Assembly (NCBI RefSeq): GCF_002872335.1
Contig: NZ_NJAG01000006.1
Location: 124,001-188,000 of the forward strand
Source: Siphonobacter sp. BAB-5405
Lineage (GTDB): Bacteria; Bacteroidota; Bacteroidia; Cytophagales; Spirosomataceae
Length of the DNA: 64,000 nt
Direction: 5' to 3'
Each line of letters opens with the position of its first letter. Position 1 is the first letter of the stretch. Position numbers and translations under genes: made by a program. The notes under the pieces were generated by a model. It had not been told where the DNA came from. It was given only the letters and a program-made list of their open reading frames with translations, and searched no databases. This document shows positions 27,971-36,542 of this stretch, in pieces.

Positions 27971-28744
27971 CTAGGCCTTTTTAGCCCGTTCGATGGTTTG
28001 CGTAATGTCAACAAACTCAGCCACGCCCAACTGTTCAGCCCGTTTCTCCAGAAGTGGATGATCGAAGATCACGCCAATGGGTTTGAGAGCGTTTCGTAGG
28101 GTTTTACGACGCTGGTTAAAGGCCGTTTTGACTACGTTGAAAAACAGCTTCTCATCGCAGTCGAGCTGGGTTACTGCATTACGTTGCAGACGAATAACGC
28201 CTGATTGTACTTTTGGTGGCGGATCGAAGGCTCCTGGCGGCACCGTGAAGTGGTACTTGATGTCGTAAAAAGCCTGAAGCAATACGCTCAGGATGCCGTA
28301 ATCACGGCTACCCGGCGGCGAAGCAATGCGTTGAGCCACTTCCTTCTGCAGCATACAAACTACTTCCGGAATCTGATTGCGGTATTCGAGTACGCGGAAA
28401 AAGATCTGGCTGGAGATGTTGTACGGAAAATTTCCAATCAGTCCAAAAGACTCAGGAGAGAACGTCCGCAAATCCCATCGCAAAAAATCGTAGTTATGAA
28501 CGCGGGGGGAAAGGTCCGGAAAATGTTCGTGCAGATAATCCACCGATTCCCGGTCAATTTCTACCACGTGTACTTCAAATTGGGGTTTACGCAAAAGAAA
28601 CTGCGTAAGCACACCCATTCCGGGACCAATTTCGAGTACGGTCCGGTAATCCTGGTATCCCGACAGCAAATCAGCAATCCGCTCGCAAGCGTGTAAATCG
28701 CGGAGAAAATGTTGTCCTAAGTGCTTTTTTGCTTTTACTTTCAT
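27971..28744 (-). CDS. rsmA: 16S rRNA (adenine(1518)-N6/adenine(1519)-N6)-dimethyltransferase
   Basis: A 257-aa Rossmann methyltransferase that dimethylates A1518 and A1519 of 16S rRNA during late 30S assembly; loss gives kasugamycin resistance in other bacteria. The start KKHLGQHFLRD is diagnostic. SAM is bound by VLEIGPGMGVLT near residue 40. The catalytic motif is NFPYNISSQI near residue 124. The C-terminal small domain ends with a helical ERAKKA. The length is normal. It heads the possible rsmA-mgtE-dtd-mazG run. Confidence 0.96.
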   Translation of the reverse strand: MKVKAKKHLGQHFLRDLHACERIADLLSGYQDYRTVLEIGPGMGVLTQFLLRKPQFEVHVVEIDRESVDYLHEHFPDLSPRVHNYDFLRWDLRTFSPESFGLIGNFPYNISSQIFFRVLEYRNQIPEVVCMLQKEVAQRIASPPGSRDYGILSVLLQAFYDIKYHFTVPPGAFDPPPKVQSGVIRLQRNAVTQLDCDEKLFFNVVKTAFNQRRKTLRNALKPIGVIFDHPLLEKRAEQLGVAEFVDITQTIERAKKA

Positions 28745-28931
28745 TCAAAAGGCAGTTAACCGCCCGTAGGGCTCAGGGCTCGCTCGGGCGTCTTTGTATT
28801 CAGGTAGTGACTATTCCGAAAACGCTTTCCATTTTTCGAAAGGTCGGGCAAATCGGCTGAATCAATGGCTCAAAATTACCCTGATTTTTTGTAGTTTTAT
28901 CGAAAAAAGCACGTTATAATCCGTAAATGCG

Positions 28932-29420
28932 ATGGCATCCTCGGCGTATGTGGCTTATTACGAATCACCGCTGGGCTGGATGGAACTAGGTTCCTCGGCA
29001 GAAGCTTTGCAGGTGGTTCGCTTCGTTCCTGAAAAGGGGCGTCAGGTTTTTACGACTCTGCTTGAGGAAACACAGCATCAATTGACCGAATATTTTTCGG
29101 GTAAACGCCGGGATTTTGACCTGCCCTTACAATGGACCGGTACGGCGTTTCAGCAAACGGTGTGGCAACGCCTGCGGGAATTACCTTACGCCGAGACGGT
29201 CTCTTACATCAACCTGGCCCGCGAAATTGGGGATGAAAAAGCAACGCGGGCCGTTGCGGCGGCAAATGCCAAAAATCAGATTGCTCTCATCGTACCCTGC
29301 CACCGCGTAATCGGTACGGACGGCAAGCCCGTAGGGTACGCCTGGGAAATCTGGCGAAAACGCTGGCTGTTGCAGCATGAGCAACAGTGTTCGGGTACGG
29401 GACAGCTCTGGCTATTTTAA
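28932..29420 (+). CDS. ogt: Methylated-DNA-[protein]-cysteine S-methyltransferase
   Basis: A 162-aa suicide repair protein that moves alkyl groups from O6-alkylguanine to its own cysteine. The acceptor motif PCHRVI lies near residue 122 and the helix-turn-helix with the arginine finger in ATRAVAAANAKN just before it. The N-terminal domain (SPLGWMELGSS) is short, as in Ogt-type proteins without an Ada regulatory part. It stands alone, divergent from rsmA. Confidence 0.94.
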   Translation: MASSAYVAYYESPLGWMELGSSAEALQVVRFVPEKGRQVFTTLLEETQHQLTEYFSGKRRDFDLPLQWTGTAFQQTVWQRLRELPYAETVSYINLAREIGDEKATRAVAAANAKNQIALIVPCHRVIGTDGKPVGYAWEIWRKRWLLQHEQQCSGTGQLWLF

Positions 29421-29482
29421 TAGGGAAAGAATTGATTTTCTGACCGCTACGTCGGTACGAAAGTCCAAGGCATCGATACAGA

Positions 29483-32416
29483 ATGAGTAAAACCTTGAGT
29501 ACGGAAGCGGGACCTTCGCTTCGCCAAACCTCGCCGGGATTGCCGTTGAGTTCGGCTTCCTCGGAGTTACAGGATTTGATCCGGAATACGACGGATTTGA
29601 TCCAGATGATTGATTTACAGGGTCGTTTTCTGTACGTCAACAAAGCCTGGAAAGATACGATCGGCTATCGGTCCGCCGAGTTGAATCAGATGAATTTACG
29701 GGATGTCATTCACCCGGAGTTCATGGAAGAAACGCTCAGTAAGTTTGAACGCGTCAAAAACGGCGAACAGATTCCGGATTTTGAAGCGGTATACCGGCGT
29801 AAAGACGGCCGGCGGGTGTACCTGTCGGGATCGGTCAACTGCCGGTACGACGAGCAGGGAAAGCCGATTGTATTTCGGTGCATCTTTCACGACGCGACGG
29901 CCAAAAACCGGGCGGAGAATGCCCAGAATCTGTACTACCAGATTGCCAATTCCACGCTGAGTACGCGAAGTTTGGATGATTTGTATCATTTCATCCACGA
30001 AGAACTAGGAAAAGTTATTGATACCAAGAACTTCTTCATTTCACTATACGATCCGACCAAAAGTTACCTGTACTTTCCGTATTACGTCGATGAATATTTC
30101 AACAAAAATATTCGGTTTACGAAGCGTAAACTGGGTAATGGACTTACGGAGTACGCCATTGTGGCCAATCGGCCCCTGATGCTTACGGAAAATGAAATTC
30201 TCGATCTGGCCCGGCAACGGGTGTTGTACATCTACGGCGAAATTCCGAAGGTCATGTTATGCGTACCGCTTCGGATTGGTGACCGGATTACGGGAATTAT
30301 TGGGGTGAAATCCTACGAGCGGGCCAACAAGTACGACATCCGGGATTTGGAACTGCTCGAATTTATTTCGGGTCAGGTAGCCGTTGCCATCGAACGCAAA
30401 CAGGCGGAGGCCGAACTGGGGAAACAAACGGCCCGGTTACACGCCATTTTCGAGTCGTCGAGTCACCTGATGTGGACGGTCAATCGCAGGTTGCAGCTGA
30501 CTTCGTTCAATGACAATTACATGAAGCTGATTCAAAGTCAGCTCAATATGCCCCCGCAGGTTAATGTTACGACTGACCAGTTTGCCTGGCGACTGATGGA
30601 TTCTTCCAACCGAAAGATCATGGAAGAAAAGTACAAAATTGCTTTTCGGGGTAAAGCCGAGTCGTACGAAGTGCACATGGAGCATATCCGGCACGGCGAT
30701 GACATCTGGCTGGAAGTATACCTGAATCCGATTTTGCTGGCCGATGGGACGATTGAGGAAGTAGCGGGCATTGCCCGGGATATTACGCCCCTGAAACGTT
30801 CCGCCCGCGAATTGCTCAAAGCGAAGGAAGAAGCCGAACGTTCACTCAAAGTAAAAGAGCGTTTTCTGGCGAATATGTCGCACGAAATCCGTACACCCAT
30901 GAATGGGGTGATCGGAATGATTGACCTGCTGGGTACGACCAAACTGGAAGAGGAGCAGCGGGAATACGTGCATACGATTAAGAAGTCCTCGGAAACACTG
31001 CTGAATATTCTGAACGACATTCTGGATTTGTCCAAAATCGAAGCCGGAAAAATGGTCCTGCACGAAGCACCGTTTGAGTTCCGTAGCGTCTTCGATAAAT
31101 TAATCAGTCTGTTCGGACAAACGGCCAAAAACCGGAATAATACGCTTACGTACGAGCTGGGATCGGACTTGCCACAGTACATCATCGCTGATGAAACCCG
31201 GTTGTTACAGATTCTTTCCAACCTGACTTCCAACGCCCTCAAGTTTACGGAACAGGGCTCCGTGAAGGTTCGGGTTATGAATCTGGCTACGCACGGCAAA
31301 TGGCACAAAATACGTGTGGAGGTTGAGGATAGTGGAATTGGTATTTCAGAGGACGGTCTGAAACAGCTTTTCGGAGCTTTCCAGCAATTAGACAATACAA
31401 CCCGGAAATCCTTCGGTGGTACGGGTCTTGGGTTGGCGATTTCCCGGGAATTATCCCGCCTGATGAAAGGAGAGATGGGAGTCGAATCGGAAGTAGGGCA
31501 GGGCAGTACGTTCTGGTTTACGGTGGAACTCAAGGAAACAATGATTGCTCCCTTGCAGGAGAAAAAATACGCCGACGAGTTCCAGATTGTGGGCTATCTG
31601 GCCAAAGAACAGCCTCATATCTTACTGGTGGATGACAACGCCGTGAACCGTAAAGTGGCGAGCGAAATTCTACTAAAAGCGGGTTGTCGGGTAGAAACGG
31701 CCGATTCTGGCCGGAAAGCCATTCAACTGGTGGAACAAACAATTGGAACAGATCCGTACAGCCTGATTTTGATGGATATTCAGATGCCGGATATGGATGG
31801 TCTGGAAACAACGCAGGCCTTACGGAAGCAATTTGCCGAAGCATTGCCGCCTATTCTCGCCATGACGGCCTATTCGATGAAGGAAGACCGGGAACGTTTC
31901 CTGAGTCAGGGTATGAACGATTACGTATCCAAACCCATCCGGGCTGAAATCCTGGTGCTCAAGGTCAAGGAATGGGTAGATCGGGTTGGAATCGAGAAAG
32001 CGAAAACGAATGCTACGAATGCCGTGTCTGAACCCGTAGTGCCTGAACCGCCCGTTACGAATGAACTCAGTGACTTGTACGATTTTGGCGTAGTGAATCA
32101 ATTGGCCGAACTGGCGGGTAAGGAAATGGTTGAACAGGTATTTGCGGAATTCGAACAGGAAGCAACGGAACAGATTGCTGCGGCCAAGGAAGGCTTTGCG
32201 AGTGAAGATTTTCAAATGGTTGAATCCAATCTTCATACGCTGAAAGGCAATGCGGGTACGCTGGGCATCACACGCTTGCATGAAGTGGTAAAAACGCTGG
32301 AGTTAAAAACCAAGGTGGGCAATTTCAGTACGTTTACGACGGATTTTCCGCCCATTGAAACCGAGTTTACGCATTTTAAAGAAACATACGCCCAGGTGCT
32401 ACAAGGTCTGAAGTGA
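29483..32416 (+). CDS. Hybrid histidine kinase: PAS-GAF-PAS-HisKA-HATPase-receiver-Hpt
   Basis: A 977-aa soluble phosphorelay kinase. The first PAS domain is at about 25-150 (IQMIDLQGRFLYVNKAW). A GAF domain is at about 155-310 (VIDTKNFFISLYD), and a second PAS at about 315-440. HisKA follows with His467 in NMSHEIRTPMNG, then HATPase_c at about 520-690 (GGTGLGLAISREL). The receiver at about 715-835 has phosphoacceptor Asp765 in LMDIQMPDMDG. The C-terminal Hpt domain, at about 875-975, has His918 in LHTLKGNAGTLG. All four phosphorelay modules are on one chain, but no separate response regulator is nearby, so the final target is unknown. A hairpin terminator follows. Confidence 0.94.
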   Translation: MSKTLSTEAGPSLRQTSPGLPLSSASSELQDLIRNTTDLIQMIDLQGRFLYVNKAWKDTIGYRSAELNQMNLRDVIHPEFMEETLSKFERVKNGEQIPDFEAVYRRKDGRRVYLSGSVNCRYDEQGKPIVFRCIFHDATAKNRAENAQNLYYQIANSTLSTRSLDDLYHFIHEELGKVIDTKNFFISLYDPTKSYLYFPYYVDEYFNKNIRFTKRKLGNGLTEYAIVANRPLMLTENEILDLARQRVLYIYGEIPKVMLCVPLRIGDRITGIIGVKSYERANKYDIRDLELLEFISGQVAVAIERKQAEAELGKQTARLHAIFESSSHLMWTVNRRLQLTSFNDNYMKLIQSQLNMPPQVNVTTDQFAWRLMDSSNRKIMEEKYKIAFRGKAESYEVHMEHIRHGDDIWLEVYLNPILLADGTIEEVAGIARDITPLKRSARELLKAKEEAERSLKVKERFLANMSHEIRTPMNGVIGMIDLLGTTKLEEEQREYVHTIKKSSETLLNILNDILDLSKIEAGKMVLHEAPFEFRSVFDKLISLFGQTAKNRNNTLTYELGSDLPQYIIADETRLLQILSNLTSNALKFTEQGSVKVRVMNLATHGKWHKIRVEVEDSGIGISEDGLKQLFGAFQQLDNTTRKSFGGTGLGLAISRELSRLMKGEMGVESEVGQGSTFWFTVELKETMIAPLQEKKYADEFQIVGYLAKEQPHILLVDDNAVNRKVASEILLKAGCRVETADSGRKAIQLVEQTIGTDPYSLILMDIQMPDMDGLETTQALRKQFAEALPPILAMTAYSMKEDRERFLSQGMNDYVSKPIRAEILVLKVKEWVDRVGIEKAKTNATNAVSEPVVPEPPVTNELSDLYDFGVVNQLAELAGKEMVEQVFAEFEQEATEQIAAAKEGFASEDFQMVESNLHTLKGNAGTLGITRLHEVVKTLELKTKVGNFSTFTTDFPPIETEFTHFKETYAQVLQGLK

Positions 32417-32470
32417 TGGGCTATTCAGAAATGAATCCGCATGCTGTAGTACATAATCTGCAGGGAGATT

Positions 32471-32513
32471 CAATAAAAAAGGCGTTAGCTGATTAACTAA
32501 CGCCTTTTTATTG
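32471..32513. terminator. Bidirectional terminator
   Basis: Arms of about 17 bp (CAATAAAAAAGGCGTTAG with one bulged A) lie between the hybrid kinase stop and the stop of the convergent 59-aa gene. Confidence 0.8.
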
Positions 32514-32529
32514 AATGCTTTATTCCGAA

Positions 32530-32709
32530 CTAACTACGAATTCGCTTGGCTACGTAGGCCCACATCCGCGAAGGAATGGAAAGAACCCACACAAGTATAT
32601 TAAATACAAGATAGAAAGCCGCAATAATCGGATACGCCAGAATGAAAATGATATTGAACACAATGGCACCGGGAGTTACGTATTTCGAACGTTCGGGTCT
32701 TTTGATCAT
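32530..32709 (-). CDS. 59-aa membrane protein, unknown function
   Basis: A short gene easily missed by length cut-offs. The ATG complement is at 32707-32709 and the TAG at 32530-32532. The product starts with a polar, basic MIKRPERSKYVTPG. It then has a long hydrophobic stretch of about 30 residues (AIVFNIIFILAYPIIAAF onward), ending in a basic RMWAYVAKRIRS tail. This is one or two membrane spans. It ends at the same hairpin as the convergent hybrid kinase gene, which supports a real transcript. I do not recognise a family. Confidence 0.6.
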   Translation of the reverse strand: MIKRPERSKYVTPGAIVFNIIFILAYPIIAAFYLVFNILVWVLSIPSRMWAYVAKRIRS

Positions 32710-32844
32710 ACACGTGAGTTTAGAATATGTGTAGTAACGACAAAATTTTGAAAAGGTTCCACGAATGGCCTAGTTTTCAATGGGTCCGAAGACTGAATAA
32801 GCTGTAAAGGGGTAACTTATTCCAGCGAAATCAAATCCTGAAAA

Positions 32845-33876
32845 CTACTGCACGGCCAGGTAACTAACTTCAGCCCGAATTCGTCGATCCGTAGGCATGA
32901 GTTTCTCGAAGGCCCGGGCCGAAAGCCGAACGACCACGCGATCCGCCAAACCCGTATCGGGCAGTTTACCAATTACTTTTACAATCACACTTTGGTTATT
33001 GGCTTCGTTCCGTACGGTCAGCATGGTTCCTATGGGAGCGGACCGGTGGAGAGCCAGGTATTTTCCCGTTTTATCCTGAGCGTCAATCAATTCGCACAGA
33101 CCCATTTCTACTACTTTCTTCGCTCCGGTACCGGCATTCGGCACGGGCTCGTTTTCCGTACGAACGGGCGTCAGTACTTCGGTTTCAGGCTTGGGCACCG
33201 TTACGGGTTTGGTGGCGGTGGGTTCAGGCTTTGCCTTGGTTGAATCGGGCTTTTTCGGTTCTTCTTTTCTGGGCTCTTCGGGCTTGCGGGGTTCTTCGCG
33301 TGCCTCCGGTTTCGTAACCATTACGGGAGCTTTGGCCACCTCGGGCTTGTCCTTGGTAGGCTCGGGTTTGCGGGGTTCTTCCGGCTTACGAACCTCGGGT
33401 TTAGTAGCTGGTGCCACTTCCGTTTTTGTAGGTTCGCTCACGTACAAGACCTGATCGAGTTTGACCGTACCATCCGCCGACAGGTTGTTCCAGCGTTTGA
33501 GGTCAGCCGTACCTACGTCGTATTTGCGGGCAATACTGAATAGCGTCTGGCCCGGTTCTACCTTGTGGGTTTTACCGGAAGTAGAGGATACAACAGTCGG
33601 TTCTTCGCGACGCTTCCAGTTGCGGGGAATGTATACCGTTTCCTGCGAACGCAGATTACCGGAAAAATCCGGATTGACTGCTTTAAACTCGTCGAGCGTA
33701 ACGTTGTATTTTTTTAATAAACTATACAGCGTTTGTCCCGATGTCACTTTGTAAACAATCAGGGTTTTACCGTTTTTCCATTCGGTACCAATGGAGTCGA
33801 CAGGGGTAGTAAGGGCTGAGCTGTCTAGCGAAATCAGACCAAAAAATCCAAGGAAGAAACAATTAAGATACCGCAT
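32845..33876 (-). CDS. LysM and RlpA-like double-psi beta-barrel protein
   Basis: I chose ATG 33876, which gives a signal peptide (MRYLNCFFLGFFGLISLDSSA in shape: short, hydrophobic, ASA-type end) and 343 aa; the longer frame overlaps the DUF4905 gene. Two LysM domains follow at about residues 45-90 (SGQTLYSLLKKYNVT) and 103-150 (PGQTLFSIARKYDVG). Next comes a Pro/Lys/Glu-rich linker of about 100 residues. The C-terminal 85 residues resemble the RlpA double-psi barrel (GLCELID, then PIGTMLTVRN and VVVRLSARAFEKL). LysM binds peptidoglycan glycan strands, so it is probably a periplasmic cell-wall protein. Catalytic activity is not assured. The start overlaps the upstream gene by 14 bases. Confidence 0.85.
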   Translation of the reverse strand: MRYLNCFFLGFFGLISLDSSALTTPVDSIGTEWKNGKTLIVYKVTSGQTLYSLLKKYNVTLDEFKAVNPDFSGNLRSQETVYIPRNWKRREEPTVVSSTSGKTHKVEPGQTLFSIARKYDVGTADLKRWNNLSADGTVKLDQVLYVSEPTKTEVAPATKPEVRKPEEPRKPEPTKDKPEVAKAPVMVTKPEAREEPRKPEEPRKEEPKKPDSTKAKPEPTATKPVTVPKPETEVLTPVRTENEPVPNAGTGAKKVVEMGLCELIDAQDKTGKYLALHRSAPIGTMLTVRNEANNQSVIVKVIGKLPDTGLADRVVVRLSARAFEKLMPTDRRIRAEVSYLAVQ

Positions 33877-34609
33877 GCCAGCAGAGATAAACTTGATCTT
33901 TAATGAATACGAGTTGGTTACGCCAAACGATAAAGGTGGTATGACCCAGGCCTTCACCGGTCTGAAGCGACTCGTGAAAGAGTACGTTTCCAGCTTTACT
34001 AACGACCAAAAGATCATTTTTTAGCTTTTCGGATTCGTAAAAATAGTAAGAAAAAATGATCGAATCCTGAAATTCGAGGTAATCGCACGCACCGATGGGT
34101 TGTTGACCGGTCAGATGCCGAATAAGTTTTTGTAACGGAAACAGGTGTGAACTGCCCTCGGCGTAGTGAACCGGAAAGCGAGCCGTTTCTTCCCTGATCT
34201 TATTCGGAAAGATAGGTACGGACTGGCCCGTTCGCAAGTCCAGAAACCGTTCTTCTTCGGCCGAAATTTTTACCCGAAGCGTTGATCCTAAGGTTTCCAG
34301 CCAAACGGTTTCAGTACTGGACCAGAGTTGTTGCCCCGTACGAGCGTCGAAAGCTTCGAGGTGAGTAGGTTTCGGTACGCTGGGCTCTCCGAAGGTATGA
34401 AGGAGAAAAATTCCCTGAAAGCATCCCAGTACGTTCGTCCACCAGGGAATTTCAATGCGTACTAAAGTGGAAAAATCCTCATTCTGTACCTGCAAAGCCT
34501 GTACAAAAGCGGTTTTACGATCCGCATCCCGCAGTTCAATACCAAGCATGGGCTGCGAATAGTCCGGTAGAATTTTATAAATGGAATGCTCAACGTTCAG
34601 AGAAGTCAT
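33863..34609 (-). CDS. DUF4905 family protein
   Basis: A 248-aa soluble protein without signal peptide. It resembles DUF4905, a Bacteroidota family: an early PMLGIELRDADRKTAF segment, LEAFDARTGQQLW near the middle (a beta-propeller-like blade motif) and a C-terminal VVSKAGNVLFHE region. The function is unknown. Its last 14 bases overlap the start of the LysM/RlpA gene, so the two are translationally coupled. It is divergent from the PorX gene. The family assignment is from memory of the sequence pattern. Confidence 0.7.
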   Translation of the reverse strand: MTSLNVEHSIYKILPDYSQPMLGIELRDADRKTAFVQALQVQNEDFSTLVRIEIPWWTNVLGCFQGIFLLHTFGEPSVPKPTHLEAFDARTGQQLWSSTETVWLETLGSTLRVKISAEEERFLDLRTGQSVPIFPNKIREETARFPVHYAEGSSHLFPLQKLIRHLTGQQPIGACDYLEFQDSIIFSYYFYESEKLKNDLLVVSKAGNVLFHESLQTGEGLGHTTFIVWRNQLVFIKDQVYLCWHAVS

Positions 34610-34765
34610 ACGACTTGGAATAAAAATTTTGATTTTACAATCTTATGGTTTTGCCATCCGTTACAGAAGTAGGGTAAAAAATAAGTCACCTTACCTATCT
34701 TGCTGGTAAATCACCAACTGTCTTTTGTTTTTCTTTCAACTGATTATAAATCTTCGATTATACGT

Positions 34766-36340
34766 ATGCAAAAGTATTCCATCCTGTGGGCCGACGACGA
34801 AATTGATCTTCTTAAACCATATATTCTTTTCCTTACCCAGAAAGGGTACGATGTAACCCCCGTCAATTCCGGAGCGGATGCGTTGGAACAATTGGAAAAT
34901 AATACCTTCGATGTTGTCTTTCTGGATGAAATGATGCCGGGTTTGACGGGTCTCGAAACCCTTGCCCAGTTGAAGCAGCAGTGGCCGAACCTGCCCGTGG
35001 TGATGATTACGAAATCCGAGGAGGAGCACATCATGGAAGGGGCCATCGGATCTAAAATTGCTGATTACCTGATTAAACCGCTGAATCCCAATCAGATTCT
35101 GCTTTCCGTTCGTAAAATTCTGGAATCGAGAAGATTGGTGGAAGAAAAAACCAATCTGAGCTACCAGCAGGAGTTTCGGCAGCTTTCCATGCAGTATCAG
35201 GACCGGATCGGTCACGAAGAATGGGCCGATATCTACAAGAAGCTCGTGTACTGGGAACTGGAAATCGACGCCACGCCGAATAAGAGCATGGAAGAGGTGA
35301 TGAACATGCAGAAATCAGAAGCTAATGCAAACTTCTGCCGGTTCATCGAAGACAATTACGAAGACTGGATTAACGAGCCCAAAGCCGATAAGCCCATTTT
35401 GTCGAACATGCTCCTGCGGAAAAAGGTGTTTCCGCATTTGCAACCCGGCAATCCGCTCTACTTCATTCTGATTGACAATTTCCGCTACGATCAGTGGAAA
35501 CTGATCGAACGTGAGTTGACGGAGTATTTCACGGTGGAGGAGGAAAGCCATTACTATTCCATTTTGCCAACGACGACTTCCTTTGCCCGTAACTCGATTT
35601 TTTCGGGTTTGCTGCCCAGCGAGATTGAGAAACAGTATCCGCGTTTGTGGGTACACGATATTGAAGGAGATCAGAAAAACGATGAAGAAGGACTCAACGT
35701 GCATGAGGAAGAATTTCTACAAATGCAGTTGCAGAAAAGCCGCCTGAGCAACATCAAAATGTCGTATCACAAAATTCTGAACGTTAATCAGGGAAAAGCA
35801 CTCGTTGAAAACTTTAATAATATCGCCACGAATGATTTAGTTGCCGTCGTGTACAACTTCGTGGATATGCTTTCGCACGCTCGTACAGACTCAGCCATGA
35901 TTAAAGAGCTGGCGGCGGACGAATCTGCCTATCGCAGTCTAACCAACTCCTGGTTCCAGCATTCGCCTTTGCTGGAATTTCTCAAGAAAATCGCCGAGAA
36001 AGGCGGCCGGGTGGTACTGACGACCGACCACGGTATGATTCGCGTACAAAAGCCCGTACGGATCATTGGTGACCGTTCTGTCAATACGAATTTGCGGTAT
36101 AAACAGGGGAAAAACCTGAATTTCGATGAAGATCACGTGCTCGTATGCCGTCGCCCCGAAGCCTTTGGTCTGCCGAAATACAATGTTTCGTCAGCGTATG
36201 TTTTCACACTAGAGGATTACTTCTTCGCGTATCCCAATAATTACAACTACTACGTCAATTACTACAAGGATACGTTCCAGCACGGAGGCGTTTCCTTGGA
36301 AGAAGTGATTGTACCGGTTGTACAATTGAAAGCAAAGTAG
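34766..36340 (+). CDS. porX: PorX-type response regulator with PglZ alkaline-phosphatase-fold domain
   Basis: I chose ATG 34766 (524 aa), since the receiver starts immediately with MQKYSILWADDE; the frame is open 22 codons further upstream. The receiver (residues 1-120) has phosphoacceptor Asp54 in FLDEMMPGLTG and the conserved Lys in LIKPLNP. A helical linker follows to about residue 200, then a PglZ domain to the end (IDNFRYDQWK, DMLSHART and TTDHGMIRV supply alkaline-phosphatase-type metal ligands). This architecture and length match PorX of Porphyromonas, which acts with the kinase PorY and sigma factor SigP to control T9SS genes and has phosphodiesterase activity on oligonucleotides. No PorY-type kinase is adjacent. 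Confidence 0.9.
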   Translation: MQKYSILWADDEIDLLKPYILFLTQKGYDVTPVNSGADALEQLENNTFDVVFLDEMMPGLTGLETLAQLKQQWPNLPVVMITKSEEEHIMEGAIGSKIADYLIKPLNPNQILLSVRKILESRRLVEEKTNLSYQQEFRQLSMQYQDRIGHEEWADIYKKLVYWELEIDATPNKSMEEVMNMQKSEANANFCRFIEDNYEDWINEPKADKPILSNMLLRKKVFPHLQPGNPLYFILIDNFRYDQWKLIERELTEYFTVEEESHYYSILPTTTSFARNSIFSGLLPSEIEKQYPRLWVHDIEGDQKNDEEGLNVHEEEFLQMQLQKSRLSNIKMSYHKILNVNQGKALVENFNNIATNDLVAVVYNFVDMLSHARTDSAMIKELAADESAYRSLTNSWFQHSPLLEFLKKIAEKGGRVVLTTDHGMIRVQKPVRIIGDRSVNTNLRYKQGKNLNFDEDHVLVCRRPEAFGLPKYNVSSAYVFTLEDYFFAYPNNYNYYVNYYKDTFQHGGVSLEEVIVPVVQLKAK

Positions 36341-36349
36341 ATTACCTTT

Positions 36350-36399
36350 AAAAAGCAATAAAAGCCACCCGTTAACTCAGGTGGCTTTTATTGCTTTTT
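36350..36399 (+). terminator. Intrinsic terminator after porX
   Basis: A near-perfect 20-bp stem (AAAAAGCAATAAAAGCCACC and complement) with a 10-base loop ends in a T run. Confidence 0.85.
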
Positions 36400-36542
36400 A
36401 AGACTTTTCCGTAAAAATTATTTATGTATAGTAAGCATATAACTTTAAATACACTGACAAATTTATCTTACTTTGCACAGTTTAATAAGATGTCATAAAC
36501 CCCCAGCTTATTAACGAATATATATACCACCCTCAGAAATCT

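Noticed and set aside
30538-31533. 331-codon minus-strand frame opposite the hybrid kinase
   Set aside because: Ser/Arg-rich composition with no motif; the plus strand encodes intact kinase domains.
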